Assembly: GCF_000427625.1 (NCBI RefSeq)
Contig: NZ_KE386569.1
Location: 2,594,789 to 2,658,788, forward strand
Source: Methylobacter luteus IMV-B-3098
Lineage (GTDB): Bacteria; Pseudomonadota; Gammaproteobacteria; Methylococcales; Methylomonadaceae
Length of the DNA: 64,000 nt
Direction of reading: 5' to 3'
The position numbers and the translations under genes are program-made. Positions 45,519 through 54,290 of the stretch are shown here, piece by piece. Each line of letters opens with the position of its first letter. The stretch's first letter is position 1. The notes beneath the pieces were generated by a model that saw only the letters and a program-made list of their open reading frames with translations, did not search any database and had not been told where the DNA came from.

Positions 45519-46606
45519 CAACATCCAATCTGAAAACGCTGGCGCTGTCCGCCGTTACCCTGCTGCTTCTGCTGCTGATGATCCTGTGGATGGCCGGCGC
45601 CTTCCAGAGCAAGATCGAACCGGAAATCCTGCCTGAGCGTTCGGCCTACCAGGGCCCGACGCTGACCGTCGAGCGCGCGACGCTGCCGGCTTTCGAAAAA
45701 GCCACCGGCACGCTGGAGGCCAAACAGGGCGGCGACATCAGCGCCCAGATCCAGGCCCGCATCAAGGCCATCCATGTCAAAGCCGGCGACACGGTCAAGC
45801 CCGGCGATCTGCTGGTCACGCTCGATGACGAGACCATCGCGGCGCGCACGGCCCAGGCGCGGGCCAACATCAACGCCCTGAACGCCCGTCTGGCCGGGGC
45901 CGAGGCGCATTACCGGCGGACGCAATACTTATACGCCAAGGAAAGCGCCACGCGCGCCGACCTCGACGCGGCCCGGAGCGACTATGAAAGCCTGAAATCG
46001 CAGAAGGCGGCGGCCCAGTCGCAATTGACCGAAGCCAGCTCTACGCAGGATTACGGCCGCATCCGCGCCACGTATCCGGCGCGCGTCATCGACCGCCATG
46101 CCGAACCGGGCGAAATCGCCTATCCGGGCCGGAAACTGCTGACCCTGTATGATCCGGCCGCGCTGCGCATCGAGGCCTATATCCGCGAATCGGTCGCGGT
46201 CGGCCTGCAGGCCGGGCAGACGCTGGAAGCCGATGTCGAGGCGCTGAAGCTGACCGTACCGGCGACCATCGAGGAGATCGTGCCGGCCGCCAATCCCGAC
46301 GCGCGCACTTTCCTGATCAAGATGCGCATCGAGAACAGCCCCGGCCTGTATCCGGGCCTGTTCGTCCGCCTCCGGATTCCACAGGGCGAGGAACAGGTGC
46401 TGGCGATCCCGCAGAGCTATGTGCACAGGGTCGGCCAGCTCGACGTCGTCTGGGTGCTGCACAACGGCCAGATCGAGCGCCGCTTTATCCGCACCGGCCG
46501 GCCGCTGCCCGACGGCCGGATCAGGATCGTCTCGGGCTTGGCGGGCGGCGAGCAACTGGTGCCGCCTGACAAGGCGTTATCGGCGGTGGGACGCCAGCCG
46601 GATTAA
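45515..46606 (+). CDS. RND periplasmic adaptor (membrane fusion protein)
   Basis: A 363-residue protein with an N-terminal membrane anchor (LALSAVTLLLLLLMILWMAG), lipoyl half-motifs GDISAQIQARIKAIHVKAGD and ATYPARVIDRHAEPGEIAYP, a short alpha-hairpin (ARLAGAEAHYRRTQYLYAKE), and a beta barrel with LYPGLFVRLRIP. It links the permease encoded just upstream with an outer-membrane factor. The start is the ATG of the ATGA overlap; a longer open frame to 44948 runs antisense-style through the permease gene and is not real. Confidence 0.92.
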   Translation: MTTSNLKTLALSAVTLLLLLLMILWMAGAFQSKIEPEILPERSAYQGPTLTVERATLPAFEKATGTLEAKQGGDISAQIQARIKAIHVKAGDTVKPGDLLVTLDDETIAARTAQARANINALNARLAGAEAHYRRTQYLYAKESATRADLDAARSDYESLKSQKAAAQSQLTEASSTQDYGRIRATYPARVIDRHAEPGEIAYPGRKLLTLYDPAALRIEAYIRESVAVGLQAGQTLEADVEALKLTVPATIEEIVPAANPDARTFLIKMRIENSPGLYPGLFVRLRIPQGEEQVLAIPQSYVHRVGQLDVVWVLHNGQIERRFIRTGRPLPDGRIRIVSGLAGGEQLVPPDKALSAVGRQPD

Positions 46607-46608
46607 AA

Positions 46609-47166
46609 ATGGCATTCGATCCCGCGATTCATCACCGCCGTTCCATCCGCCTGAAGGGCTACGATTATGCCCAGGCGGGGGCGTATTTCGTCATCCTGTG
46701 TACGCAGAACCGGGAATGCTTGTTCGGGGAGATCGCGGACGGGGTAATGGCATTGAATGATGCGGGGCGGATGACGCAACACTGGTATTTGGAATTGGAA
46801 AACAAATATCCGGATATTCAATGCGATGCATTGATCTGCATGCCGAACCATCTGCATTTTGTCATCGTCAACGTGGGCGAATCGTTGGGCAGGGGTGAAC
46901 GCATCGTAGGGGCGGACCTGCGTGTCCGCCCTGTTTCCGGTGCACGATGGATTATCGACGAACCAATGGCCGATGGTGAACCGTTGGGCAGGGGCGAACA
47001 CACAGGTTCGCCCTACGTTACCGCCCTGTTTCCGGTGCACGACAGATTACCGGAGAACCGTTGGCCGATGGTGAACCGTCGGGCAAGGGCGGACACACAG
47101 GTCCGCCCCTACATGTCCGCCCTGTTTCGGGTGAACAATGGGGGTGTTAACCAAACAACCGCCTAA
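46609..47166 (+). pseudogene. Decayed REP-associated tyrosine transposase (RAYT)
   Basis: The first 100 codons are a clear RAYT (IS200/IS605-like Y1 transposase) N-terminus: IHHRRSIRLKGYDYAQAGAY, FVILCTQNRECLFGEI, and the HUH motif in CMPNHLHFVIV. After that the frame runs into REP-E sequence (GADLRVRPVSGARW, GEHTGSPY, ADTQVRPY) and stops. The region that should carry the catalytic tyrosine (WQRNYYE-type) is missing. The 185 codons remain open only because the repeat lacks stops in this frame. It starts 2 bases after the adaptor stop and its end overlaps the P-type ATPase stop by 20 bases. Confidence 0.88.
46906..47112. repeat. REP-E array inside the RAYT frame
   Basis: Three successive modules: GTAGGGGCGGACCTGCGTGTC with CGCCC, GGGGCGAACACACAGGTTCGC with CCTAC, and GGGCGGACACACAGGTCCGCC with CCTAC. 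The intervening GGTGCACGA and GGCCGATGGTGAACCG segments recur. The modules are the same as those at 41918. Confidence 0.85.
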
Positions 47167-49846
47167 CCCATTTTTCCAATTCAAGAATCAAAAACAGCAC
47201 CAGGCTGACGCCGAATATTTCCAGGCCATGCACGAAATCGACCGGGCGCGTGTCGAAAAACCGTTCCATGAACGGCGCATAGGTGAAGATGGCCTGGAGC
47301 GTGATCACGACCAGGATCGCGATCCATATCGCCCGGGAGCTGAACAGCCGCCTGAACGACAGCGATGAACCGCTCAGGTAGCGCACGTTCAGCAGGTAAA
47401 ATATCTCCAGCATGACCAGCGTGTTGACGGCATAGGTGCGCGCTTCTTCCAGTGTGGAGCCGTGTTCTTGGGCCCACAGGAACATGCCGTAGATGCCGAT
47501 CAGAAAAAGCACGGACACAAATAGGATGCGCCAGATCAGAAAAACCGACAGCATGGCTTCATCCCTGGGCCGGGGCGGGCGCTGCATGACATTCGGCTCG
47601 GCCGGCTCAAACGCCAGCGCCATGGCCAGTGCCACCGAACTGACCATGTTTACCCAGAGAATCTGCAGCGGCGTGATCGGCAGCGTCAGGCCGGCCAGGA
47701 CCGTCGCTATAATACTGAGCGATTCGCCGCCGTTGACCGGCAGTAAAAAGAGAATGGCCTTTTTCAAGTTGTCGTAGACGGTGCGGCCCTCGCGCACGGC
47801 CTGCGCAATCGAGGCAAAATTGTCGTCCGCCAGCACCATTTCCGAGGCTTCCTTGGCGGCCTCGGTGCCGGTCCGGCCCATGGCGATGCCGACATCGGCC
47901 CGTTTCAGGGCCGGTGCATCGTTGACGCCGTCGCCGGTCATGGCCACAACGCTGCCGCCGGCTTGCAGCGCCGTCACCAGCCGCAGCTTGTGTTCCGGGG
48001 AAGTGCGCGCGAAGACGTCGACGCGCGCGGCCACATCGATCAGGGCTTCGTCATCGATCGCGGTCAGTTCCTGGCCGGTTATGACGTCCTTGTCGTTGGC
48101 CAGATGCAGCTGCGAGGCAATCGCGCTGGCCGTGGCCGCATGGTCGCCCGTGATCATCTTGACGCGTATGCCAGCCGCCCGGCAGGCCTTGACGGCTTCA
48201 ATCGCTTCCTCGCGGGGCGGGTCGATCAGGCCGACCAGGCCCAGCAGGATCAGGCCGTCGTCGAGATCCGAGAAGTTCAGTTCGATCTTGTCCGGGTCGA
48301 CCGGTTTATAGGCGATGCCCAGCACGCGCTGCCCCTGCGAGGCGATTTCGTCGATCGATCCGGTCCAGTATTTGGGATTGATCGGTACGTCCACGTCGTT
48401 TTCGCGTTGCAGCTGGCACAGTTCGATCAGGCGTTCGGGCGCGCCTTTTACGCTGATAAAACTGTGGCCTTCATGGTCATGATTCAAGGTCGCCATGAAG
48501 CGGTGCTGGGCATCGAACGGGATCACATCGGTGCGCGGATGGTTGCGGTGCGCCTCGACCGGGTCGATATCGGCCTTGAGCGCGGCAGCCAGCAGTGCGC
48601 TTTCCATCGGATCGCCGTCGGTCACCCATAAACCGTTTTTCTGACGCAGTGCCGAATCGTTGCACAAGGCGCCCAGGTGCAGAATTTTAGCGAGAATAGG
48701 GCGCTGTATTGGTGTAACGCGATCGCCGCCCGAGAGAAATTCGCCCGATGGGTCGTAGCCCACGCCGCTCGTTTCGTACCGTTCGGTCGATGTCACGATC
48801 GAGCGTACGGTCATCTCGTTGCGCGTCAATGTGCCGGTCTTGTCCGAACAGATGATCGATACGGCGCCCAGCGTTTCGACTGCGGGCAGGCGGCGGATGA
48901 TGGCATTGCGCGATGCCATGCGCTGCACGCCGATGGCCAGGGTTACAGTCAGGATGGCCGGCAAGCCCTCGGGAATGGCGGCGACGGCCAGGCCGACCAC
49001 GGTCATGAACATCGCAGACGGGTCCTCGCCCTTGATGAGCAGTCCGAACGCGAAGACGCCGCCCGCGATGAGCAAAATCGCCAGGGTCAGCCAGCGCGAG
49101 AATACCGCGATCTGTTTCAGCAGCGGAGTGGTCAGCTCCTCGATACTCGACAGCATGCCGCTGATGCGGCCGATCTCGGTATTGGCGCCCGTTTCGACGA
49201 CGACGGCCTTGCCATGCCCGGCCGCGACCAGGGTGCCGGAATAAGCCATGGAAAAGCGGTCGCCCAAGTCGGCCTTTTCCTGAACCGGGTCCACTGCCTT
49301 TTCCACGGCGACCGATTCGCCGGTCAAGACGGCTTCCTGGATCTGCAGGCCCTTGACCGTGATCAGGCGCAGATCGGCCGGGACTTTATCGCCCGGTTCG
49401 AGCATCACGATATCACCCGGGACCAGATTCTCGGCCGGAATGCCGGCGCGATGGCCGTTGCGTATGATCGTCGCGCGCGGCGCCAGCATATGCCGGATCG
49501 CATCCAGCGCCTTTTCGGCCTTGCCTTCCTGCACGAAGCCGATGATGGCATTGAGCACGACCACGGCGGCAATGACGTAGGTATCGACCCAGTGGTCCAA
49601 CAGCGCCGTGACGACGCCGGCCGCGATCAGCACATAAATCAGCAGATTATGAAATTGGGCCAGAAAACGCAGCAAAGGTCCGCGTGTTTTCGGCGGCGGC
49701 AGACGATTGGCGCCGAACTTCAGCAGGCGCTGTTGTGCTTCGTGGTCGGATAGGCCGTTCTGATCGGTCCTCAGCTGATCCATAACCTGATGAGTCGGCA
49801 GGCTGTGCCAGTTAATCTGTTCAAACGATTTGGTATTTTTGCGCAT
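47147..49846 (-). CDS. P-type cation-transporting ATPase (Ca2+/P2-like)
   Basis: A 899-residue pump. An N-terminal cation-ATPase segment (HSLPTHQVMDQLRTDQNGLS), TGES at 175-178 in the actuator domain, PEGLP at 292-296 in M4 and the phosphorylation site DKTGT at 335-339 are intact. GDGVNDAPAL and a six-helix C-terminal cation-ATPase domain follow. The PEGLP and C-terminal arrangement point to the P2 group (calcium, possibly sodium or magnesium) rather than heavy-metal P1B pumps; there are no CxxC or CPC motifs. It converges on the RAYT fragment. Confidence 0.92.
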   Translation of the reverse strand: MRKNTKSFEQINWHSLPTHQVMDQLRTDQNGLSDHEAQQRLLKFGANRLPPPKTRGPLLRFLAQFHNLLIYVLIAAGVVTALLDHWVDTYVIAAVVVLNAIIGFVQEGKAEKALDAIRHMLAPRATIIRNGHRAGIPAENLVPGDIVMLEPGDKVPADLRLITVKGLQIQEAVLTGESVAVEKAVDPVQEKADLGDRFSMAYSGTLVAAGHGKAVVVETGANTEIGRISGMLSSIEELTTPLLKQIAVFSRWLTLAILLIAGGVFAFGLLIKGEDPSAMFMTVVGLAVAAIPEGLPAILTVTLAIGVQRMASRNAIIRRLPAVETLGAVSIICSDKTGTLTRNEMTVRSIVTSTERYETSGVGYDPSGEFLSGGDRVTPIQRPILAKILHLGALCNDSALRQKNGLWVTDGDPMESALLAAALKADIDPVEAHRNHPRTDVIPFDAQHRFMATLNHDHEGHSFISVKGAPERLIELCQLQRENDVDVPINPKYWTGSIDEIASQGQRVLGIAYKPVDPDKIELNFSDLDDGLILLGLVGLIDPPREEAIEAVKACRAAGIRVKMITGDHAATASAIASQLHLANDKDVITGQELTAIDDEALIDVAARVDVFARTSPEHKLRLVTALQAGGSVVAMTGDGVNDAPALKRADVGIAMGRTGTEAAKEASEMVLADDNFASIAQAVREGRTVYDNLKKAILFLLPVNGGESLSIIATVLAGLTLPITPLQILWVNMVSSVALAMALAFEPAEPNVMQRPPRPRDEAMLSVFLIWRILFVSVLFLIGIYGMFLWAQEHGSTLEEARTYAVNTLVMLEIFYLLNVRYLSGSSLSFRRLFSSRAIWIAILVVITLQAIFTYAPFMERFFDTRPVDFVHGLEIFGVSLVLFLILELEKWVRRLFG

Positions 49847-50178
49847 GTTAGCTCCGTGGTTTTTGAGGCTTTATTGTTTGGGATCCCGGATGAGTCCATG
49901 CGAGGCTTTTATTCATTAAGCTGCCTCAAGCATTTGATTCTACTCATACATGCCTAAATTAGGAAAGCGCTGGTTTGATTTACTGAACGTTTCTTTTAGT
50001 GTTGAAATGTACTGGAAAATACAAACAAGCATCTGGCCGCGCTTCGGCATTCGGCCATAGTCCGACCTTGTATACAATGATCGTCATTAACTTTGATCTG
50101 GAGCCTTTTAAGCATGCGTGACCGCAAGGCTACGCATTCAGTAGCCAGGCCCTCGGATATGCCAGGAGAATATAAATC
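49847..50178. other. Divergent intergenic region
   Basis: About 330 bases between the ATPase start and the truncated efflux factor. A promoter-like TTGTATACAATGATC lies near 50068. No gene or repeat recognised. Confidence 0.5.
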
Positions 50179-50463
50179 ATGAGGTATGGGCTGAAATCAC
50201 AGCTGTTGACCGTTATCATTTGCTTTCCTCTCGCGGCTTGTACGGTTGGATCTGACTATAAGCGGCCTGCCGTCGTAGCGCCGGCCGAATTCAAGGAATT
50301 GCAAGAATATTCTGCGGAAACAATGCCGGATGGTCCCGCGAGGCGTCAAAGCCTTCTGGTTGATGAAGTCAGCGGCGGGCTGTTCAGCGCTAAAAATATA
50401 TTGACCCAAAGCAGGCGATGCAATGATATGCATCAATCACGATCGTTAAGCTTTCTTCGTTAG
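50179..50463 (+). pseudogene. Truncated outer-membrane efflux factor (NodT-type lipoprotein)
   Basis: The frame starts with a good ribosome site (AGGAGAATATAAATC) and a lipoprotein leader LLTVIICFPLAACTVG, then SDYKRPAVVAPAEFKE, the typical start of TolC/NodT-family outer-membrane factors. After about 55 residues similarity is lost and the frame ends at residue 94, where about 470 are expected. It is probably the remnant of the partner of the RND pump encoded at 42243-46606. Confidence 0.8.
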
Positions 50464-50507
50464 CCCATTCCCTGGCGCTGTGAATCCTGCCCGGGAAATC
50501 GGCGAAG

Positions 50508-50547
50508 GCCGGGCCTGCCTGTCCGCTATAGACGAGGCAGGCCCGGC
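50508..50547. repeat. Strong GC-rich hairpin
   Basis: GCCGGGCCTGCCT and its exact inverse AGGCAGGCCCGGC around a 14-base loop, 45 bases after the broken efflux-factor frame. No U-run. Probably a REP-type element. Confidence 0.7.
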
Positions 50548-50725
50548 ATGCGTCTCAACAACGCTAAGTCTATAGCCTGTTAACAGGTATTTGCCCGGAA
50601 AACTCCTGTATCTGAATTCATCGGAAGCCCATGGATATCCGCAACTTCATATCAGCGTTTCGTTGCTGATTCAGCGTTGAACACCAGAGACAATAGAAAA
50701 TTAATTCCATGCTTTTGTGTGGTGA

Positions 50726-50762
50726 CGTACATAAATTTCGTTCTTCCTGCTGTAGCCTAATT
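50726..50762 (+). promoter_or_regulatory. Shared promoter-like element upstream of the DUF2382 genes
   Basis: CGTACATAAATTTC at 50726-50739 and TGTAGCCTAATT at 50751-50762, with the same 11-base gap as at 32681. It lies 85 bases before the 17-codon frame and about 210 before the first DUF2382 gene. Confidence 0.5.
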
Positions 50763-50846
50763 TTCTTTATCGGGAGCAAATGCCTGACGGGTTATGCTCC
50801 GGAAAGAACTCATACATCTTTCAATTCAAACAACTGAGGAGAAGAT

Positions 50847-50900
50847 ATGACTCAACAAACAGCTCAGTACAGATCAAGTGGATTCCGGCGCGAGTTGTGA
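50847..50900 (+). CDS. 17-residue open frame with a strong ribosome site
   Basis: ATG ACT CAA ... TGA encodes MTQQTAQYRSSGFRREL. It is preceded by CTGAGGAGAAGAT, one of the best ribosome sites in the window. It could be a leader peptide for the DUF2382 genes, a small protein, or the surviving start of a deleted gene. Nothing like it is recognised. Confidence 0.35.
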   Translation: MTQQTAQYRSSGFRREL

Positions 50901-50971
50901 TTTGGCTTCAATCAGTTGAAGCGAAATAGACCTAATTCAGGCAGTCGTCTTTTACAGTCTATTGAAAAGCC

Positions 50972-51460
50972 ATGGGCCAAAAGGATAACTCTCCACAAGC
51001 ATCGCACCAGCCAGGGCAGGGTTTAGAGAACCGGCCTACAGAGTTGGATGCAGGGCATGCGACAGTCATTCCCGTTATTGAAGAGCGGCTTCGTGTTGAC
51101 AAAAAAACGGTGGAAACCGGAGCTGTGCGGATTTCAAAGCAGGTAACAGAGCATGAAGAAACGGTAACCGTGCCGCTGGCTTATGAGGAGATACAGGTGG
51201 AAAGGGTAGCTATCAACCGATTGGTGGATTCACCGCTTCCCTCGATCAGATATGAGGGTGAAACGATGATAATTCCGGTAATAAAGGAAGTGGCTGTGGT
51301 TGAGAAGCGACTGATGTTAGTCGAGGAATTACACGTAATTAAACGCCAAAATCAAAAGCAGGAAACCCACGCAGTGAATTTAAGGGCGGAGACGGTGAGC
51401 GTTGAGCACATCAACATCAACCGCTCTGATGCCTTTGGCGCCGAGCAAAGTGGATGCTGA
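50972..51460 (+). CDS. DUF2382 (YsnF/AvaK-like) domain protein
   Basis: A 162-residue soluble protein. The DUF2382 core is IPVIEERLRVDKKTVETGAV, then TVTVPLAYEEIQVERVAINR, followed by a second beta-rich half (MIIPVIKEVAVVEKRLMLVE). The repeated V-x-V strands and absence of catalytic residues fit a structural or stress-related role, as for B. subtilis YsnF. It is the first of two adjacent DUF2382 genes. Confidence 0.82.
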   Translation: MGQKDNSPQASHQPGQGLENRPTELDAGHATVIPVIEERLRVDKKTVETGAVRISKQVTEHEETVTVPLAYEEIQVERVAINRLVDSPLPSIRYEGETMIIPVIKEVAVVEKRLMLVEELHVIKRQNQKQETHAVNLRAETVSVEHININRSDAFGAEQSGC

Positions 51461-51499
51461 CAATCATTTTTATACAAATTAGCTTTATAGGTAAAAATT

Positions 51500-52288
51500 A
51501 TGAGTCAAACAGTAGTAGGTATATTCGAAGATCCTTCCGATGCCCAGGACGCCGTGCAACAGCTTTTAGTTCATGGCTTTTCAAGGGCGGACATCGACAT
51601 CTCCATACAAAAATCCGAGCAAAGCACTGAAAAGCTCGGTAGTTTTTTTACCTCTTTATTTGGAAAAGAGGAGGCAAAATCCTATGCTGAAGTGGCACGC
51701 CAAAGCGGCGCCATCGTGACGGTTCATGCCGATTCAGCGAATCAGGCAGCGCAGGCCGCAAACATTCTCGATGAGGCAGGCGCCTTGGATATGGATGAGC
51801 GAGCCTATCAATATGGCGCCGGAGCCTCTGAGCGTGCCGGAATGTACGAGCAAGCCGGAGAATGCGAACAAGCCGGGGTCACTGGCAAGGAAAAGCCCAT
51901 GGCCGAGCAGGCCAGAGGGGAAAATGCCATTCCGATTATTGAAGAACAATTAAACGTAGGAAAAAGAGAAATTGAAACGGGCCGGGTAATGCTTCGCAGC
52001 AAAATAATTGAGCAGCCGGTCGAGGAACACCTGAGGCTTCGCGAGGAGCATGTGCATGTTGAAAGACATGCCGTAGACCGGCCGGCCACCGAGGCGGAAA
52101 TGAGCGGCTTTAAGGAAGGCGAAATAGAAATTGTCGAGCACGCCGAAGTGCCGGTAGTCAATAAAGAGGCGCGTGTTGTGGAGGAAGTTCAGGTCGAAAA
52201 GGATATCGGCGAACGCGAGGAAATTGTCAGGGAAAAACTAAGGAAAACTCAGGTGAATATAGAAGGCGGCGGAAAAAGACCGCAATAA
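51500..52288 (+). CDS. Two-domain stress protein: YflT-like N-terminus plus DUF2382
   Basis: A 262-residue protein. Residues 1-95 (TVVGIFEDPSDAQDAVQQLL, GAIVTVHADSANQAAQAANI) resemble the general-stress 17M/YflT domain. A linker of about 45 residues has short degenerate repeats (ASERAGMYEQAGECEQAG). The C-terminal part from about 143 is DUF2382 (IPIIEEQLNVGKREIETGRV, HVHVERHAVDRPA, EIVEHAEVPVVNKEARVVEE). It follows the previous gene by 39 bases, with AGGTAAAAATT as ribosome site, and ends at a strong terminator. Confidence 0.85.
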   Translation: MSQTVVGIFEDPSDAQDAVQQLLVHGFSRADIDISIQKSEQSTEKLGSFFTSLFGKEEAKSYAEVARQSGAIVTVHADSANQAAQAANILDEAGALDMDERAYQYGAGASERAGMYEQAGECEQAGVTGKEKPMAEQARGENAIPIIEEQLNVGKREIETGRVMLRSKIIEQPVEEHLRLREEHVHVERHAVDRPATEAEMSGFKEGEIEIVEHAEVPVVNKEARVVEEVQVEKDIGEREEIVREKLRKTQVNIEGGGKRPQ

Positions 52289-52327
52289 TTTGTGTGGTAA
52301 AAAGGCATCACCCTGAGGTGAATATTG

Positions 52328-52359
52328 AAAAGCGGCGGACATTATCTGCCGCTTTTTTT
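52328..52359 (+). terminator. Rho-independent terminator of the DUF2382 operon
   Basis: AAAAGCGGC ... GCCGCTTTTTTT: 6 GC-rich pairs extended by A-T pairs, 11-base loop, and seven T residues, 40 bases after the stop codon. Confidence 0.92.
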
Positions 52360-52458
52360 ATTGCCCCATTTAGAGCCATGGGACGACGTAATGAAGCGCA
52401 TCAATCGCGAACAATGAACTTCCTCCGGTGACCCTCCGGCATTTTTCAGGACAGGGGA

Positions 52459-52635
52459 TTACACGGCTGCGGAGATGGCATTCCGAGGCAGAGCCGTGAT
52501 GGCGCCGGCCAAAGCCTTGCCGCGGGCGCCGGTGCCGTGGGCGAAATAGCCATTCGCCGCTTCCGATACGCCCGGTACGCCTATCAAAGCGGCTATGGCA
52601 ATGCCCAGCAAATAATATTTTTCCGGTGAATCCAT
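52459..52635 (-). pseudogene. FadL/OmpP1-family fragment (N-terminus only)
   Basis: A 58-codon minus-strand frame beginning MDSPEKYYLLGIAIAALIGV, signal cut near SEA, then ANGYFAHGTGARGKALAGA and LPRNAISAAV before TAA. The ANGYFAHG...KALAGAG..ALP pattern is the hallmark start of FadL/TodX-type outer-membrane transporters for hydrophobic compounds; those are about 400 residues long. The rest is missing and the downstream side carries the terminator of the DUF2382 operon. Confidence 0.8.
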
Positions 52636-52955
52636 ATATGCCCCTTTTTATTTGTTGAATCTTTTGTTCAGTTCACGCCGGATCGGTTCAGGCGCGAACT
52701 GTACTGGTGAGGCACAGTTTAGCGGGGATATTATTTTCAATAAAATGATATAATGAGATTTATATATTCTGAAAATAGATATAATTTCTGTGGGAGGACG
52801 TGCGCTGCATATCTCTCGAAATCCGCCCATATAGTGCGACCCTGAGAAAGGAGCCGGCGTGTACTACTTCAATATTCAGAGCTTTCACAAGCCGGCAAGG
52901 GGCGGCGACATCGCCTGAAACGTTTGCGTTGGTATGTACAAATCCCCGTCACGTT
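52636..52955. other. Intergenic region
   Basis: 320 bases. An inverted repeat CAGTTCACGCC / GGCGCGAACTG at 52669-52701 (one mismatch) lies upstream of the FadL fragment, and an AT-rich tract follows at 52725-52795. No gene seen. Confidence 0.5.
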
Positions 52956-54062
52956 TCAAGACAGCAAAAAACCGTACCGTTTAAGCCGATGGCGCAGGAT
53001 ATTGCGGCTGATGCCGAGCAGACGCGCGGTCTGCACCTGATTGTTTTCGCAATAGGCATAGGCGGTGCGGATGATGGTTTCCTCCAGGGTATCGAACAGA
53101 TGGGCCGCCGGCTGTTCATACAAACCGGCCAATACCGTTTCCAGCGGCTTGATCGGGGAAGACACGGACGCACGCGGCGCGGGAGCATTGCGCGGACTGC
53201 CGACGTTGGCGTTTAAATTCAGGTCCGCGGCTGCGACCCTGCCGTTCCGGCAGACCAGCAGGGCGTGGTGAATGATATTTTCCAGCTCGCGGATATTGCC
53301 TGGCCAGGCATAATCGAGCAGCGCCTGTTCCGCATCGGCGCTCAAGGTGACATGAGACAGCTCCAGCCGTTTGCCATAGCGTTCCAGAAAATGCCTCACC
53401 AGGGGCAGAATGTCGCCGGGACGTTCGCGCAGCGGCAACAGATTCAGCGCCGCGACATTGAGCCGGTAATACAAATCCTCGCGAAAGCGCCCGGCCTGCA
53501 CGGCCCCGCTCAAATCGATGTTGGTCGCGGCAATCAGGCGCACATCGATCGGAATGGCCTGGCGCGCGCCCAGGCGCACCACCTCGCGCTCCTGAAGGAC
53601 GCGCAATATCTTGACCTGCGCCGCAAGCGGCAGATCGCCGATTTCATCCAGAAACAGCGTGCCGCCGTTAGCGGCTTCGAACCAGCCGCTGCGGGCATTC
53701 AAGGCGCCGGTAAAGGCGCCTTTCTCATGACCGAACAACTCGCTTTCCACCAGCGATTCCGAAAAGGCGCCGCAGTTTATGGCCACGAACGGCCCGTTTT
53801 TGCGGTTGCTGAGCGCATGCACCTGGCGCGCGGCCAGTTCCTTGCCGGTCCCGGTTTCGCCTATGATCAACACGGTTGCTTCGCTAGGGGCGATACGCTG
53901 GATATAGTCTAATAGATCCCGCGATGCCGGGTCGGCAAACACCAATGCCGTGGCTCGGATGGACAAGGCATGCGAGTTGGGATCGGGCAGCGTGATCAGC
54001 GGCTCGTCCTGAAACTCGGACGCGGCATTGTAAAAATTTTCAGAATCTCTGTATTTGGCCAT
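52956..54062 (-). CDS. Sigma-54-dependent transcription activator without a receiver domain
   Basis: A 368-residue bacterial enhancer-binding protein. A short N-terminal region (1-40) of no known type is followed by the AAA+ domain with Walker A GETGTGKE at 68-75, the sigma-54 contact loop GAFTGA at 115-120, and Walker [12 protein letters not shown]. The Fis-type helix-turn-helix at the C-terminus is [20 protein letters not shown]. With no receiver, GAF or PAS domain it is probably controlled by its own level or by a partner protein. Targets are unknown. A leader-like unit with a terminator lies upstream (54291). Confidence 0.92.
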   Translation of the reverse strand: MAKYRDSENFYNAASEFQDEPLITLPDPNSHALSIRATALVFADPASRDLLDYIQRIAPSEATVLIIGETGTGKELAARQVHALSNRKNGPFVAINCGAFSESLVESELFGHEKGAFTGALNARSGWFEAANGGTLFLDEIGDLPLAAQVKILRVLQEREVVRLGARQAIPIDVRLIAATNIDLSGAVQAGRFREDLYYRLNVAALNLLPLRERPGDILPLVRHFLERYGKRLELSHVTLSADAEQALLDYAWPGNIRELENIIHHALLVCRNGRVAAADLNLNANVGSPRNAPAPRASVSSPIKPLETVLAGLYEQPAAHLFDTLEETIIRTAYAYCENNQVQTARLLGISRNILRHRLKRYGFLLS

Positions 54063-54290
54063 ATTCGCTATCGGGTTATGGTGAGTCCTTAAAGGTATTT
54101 AAGGATTACTCTAACAGTTAATGTTTATGAATTTAAATGATGAATTTTCATAATATTATCTGTTATTGGCATATGCAGGTTTAGGCTGCCCGATTTAAAA
54201 ATCGTGAGGAACAGGCTGAAGTCACAGTGGTTGCATGTTCGTTTGTTCACCGCGGTCGGCAGGCGCGCCAGACGCCCATTTTCTCCAGAC

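Noticed and set aside
46906-47112. Possible CRISPR-like array
   Set aside because: The units are palindromic REP modules of unequal spacing with related, not unique, spacers, and no cas gene is present.
46609-47166. Intact 185-residue protein
   Set aside because: Only the first half resembles RAYT; the rest is translated REP sequence.
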